Assembly: GCA_017382775.1 (NCBI GenBank)
Contig: JAFNZQ010000131.1
Coordinates: 1 to 5,457, forward strand
Direction: 5' to 3'
DNA length: 5,457 nucleotides
Origin: Spirochaetaceae bacterium
Lineage (GTDB): Bacteria; Spirochaetota; Spirochaetia; Treponematales; Treponemataceae
Positions 5,244 to 5,457 of this stretch are shown here, piece by piece. Positions within the stretch are counted from its first letter, which is position 1; every line of letters begins with the position of its first letter. Under the pieces are notes generated by a model that had not been told where the DNA came from, ran no database searches, and saw only the letters and a list, made by a program, of their open reading frames with translations. A program made the translations under genes and the position numbers.

Positions 5244-5457
5244 TTGTCCTTTCGAAAAATATTTCTTTTTCTCTGTGGCGTTTTCGTCTTTTGTGCTTTG
5301 ATGGGTTGTGGCACGACTTCTGCCGTGCCCGGTCGTAGCCCTTACAGTTATTTACCTGCCGACGCGGAAATTTATGTCCACATGAATTTGAATCGTTGTC
5401 CCCGTGAAATTTTGGTAAAACTGGAAGAATTCACCGGAAACGATGAAATTTTGGAAA
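5244..5457 (+). CDS. Lipoprotein, N-terminal part only (runs off window)
   Basis: 71 residues are visible before the right edge with no stop. The N-terminus MSFRKIFLFLCGVFVFCALM leads into GCGTTS; the lipobox is L-M-G-C with Cys22 as the lipidated residue, a good fit to type II signal peptides. The mature part begins with a Ser/Thr/Gly linker, then YLPADAEIYVHMNLN (36-50) and a charged helix. I recognise the general style of bacterial envelope lipoproteins but not the family. The start is uncertain. TTG 5244 gives a normal signal peptide but only a GAG 4 nt upstream. CTG 5235 would have AAGG 9 nt upstream and add three residues. It lies in the same frame as the upstream gene, separated by TAA 5226-5228, and is probably co-transcribed with it. 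Confidence 0.75.
   Translation, partial: MSFRKIFLFLCGVFVFCALMGCGTTSAVPGRSPYSYLPADAEIYVHMNLNRCPREILVKLEEFTGNDEILE

Overview
This 5.46 kb window looks like ordinary bacterial chromosome, AT-leaning and densely packed. The GTP-binding gene, a sugar transferase, a PrsW-like membrane protease, a DNA-repair nuclease, two probable lipoproteins and one secreted protein suggest a didermic, lipoprotein-rich bacterium. A spirochaete of the Treponema type is my best guess, from the relaxed lipobox (FFSC) and the overall gene style, but I cannot prove it from sequence alone. I see no mobile element, tRNA, rRNA or CRISPR.

Layout. On the minus strand, leftward from about 1146, there is a promoter, a small lipoprotein gene (465-1109), and then trmB (starts at 468, runs off the left edge). 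The two genes share an ATGA overlap. On the plus strand, rightward from 1190, are a COG0523/CobW-type GTPase with a very large histidine-rich metal-binding loop (1225-2517), an initiating sugar-phosphate transferase (2583-3233), a PrsW-type intramembrane protease (3243-3875), exodeoxyribonuclease III (3896-4654), an exported protein of unknown function (4734-5228), and the start of another lipoprotein (5244 to the right edge). The intergenic gaps are short; the longest, 115 bp, holds two divergent promoters.

The most striking signal is in transcription and translation starts. Five promoters can be read by eye, all sigma-70 type and all with a spacer of exactly 17 bp. For two genes (the GTPase and exoIII) the -10 hexamer ends exactly 6 nt before the ATG, so the predicted transcription start is the A of the start codon. 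For two more (the sugar transferase and the minus-strand lipoprotein) the predicted leader is only about 2-4 nt. None of these four has a Shine-Dalgarno sequence. Shine-Dalgarno sequences appear at the internal operon gene trmB and at the one gene with a longer leader (4734). The window therefore suggests a genome where many first-in-operon genes are translated from leaderless mRNAs.

Functional themes are loosely connected: metal handling (His-rich GTPase), envelope biogenesis and surveillance (sugar transferase plus PrsW-like protease, probably one transcript), nucleic-acid maintenance (trmB, exoIII), and uncharacterised envelope proteins. I see no coherent new defence or biosynthetic system here. 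The leaderless promoter architecture and the metal-binding loop are the parts most worth following up.
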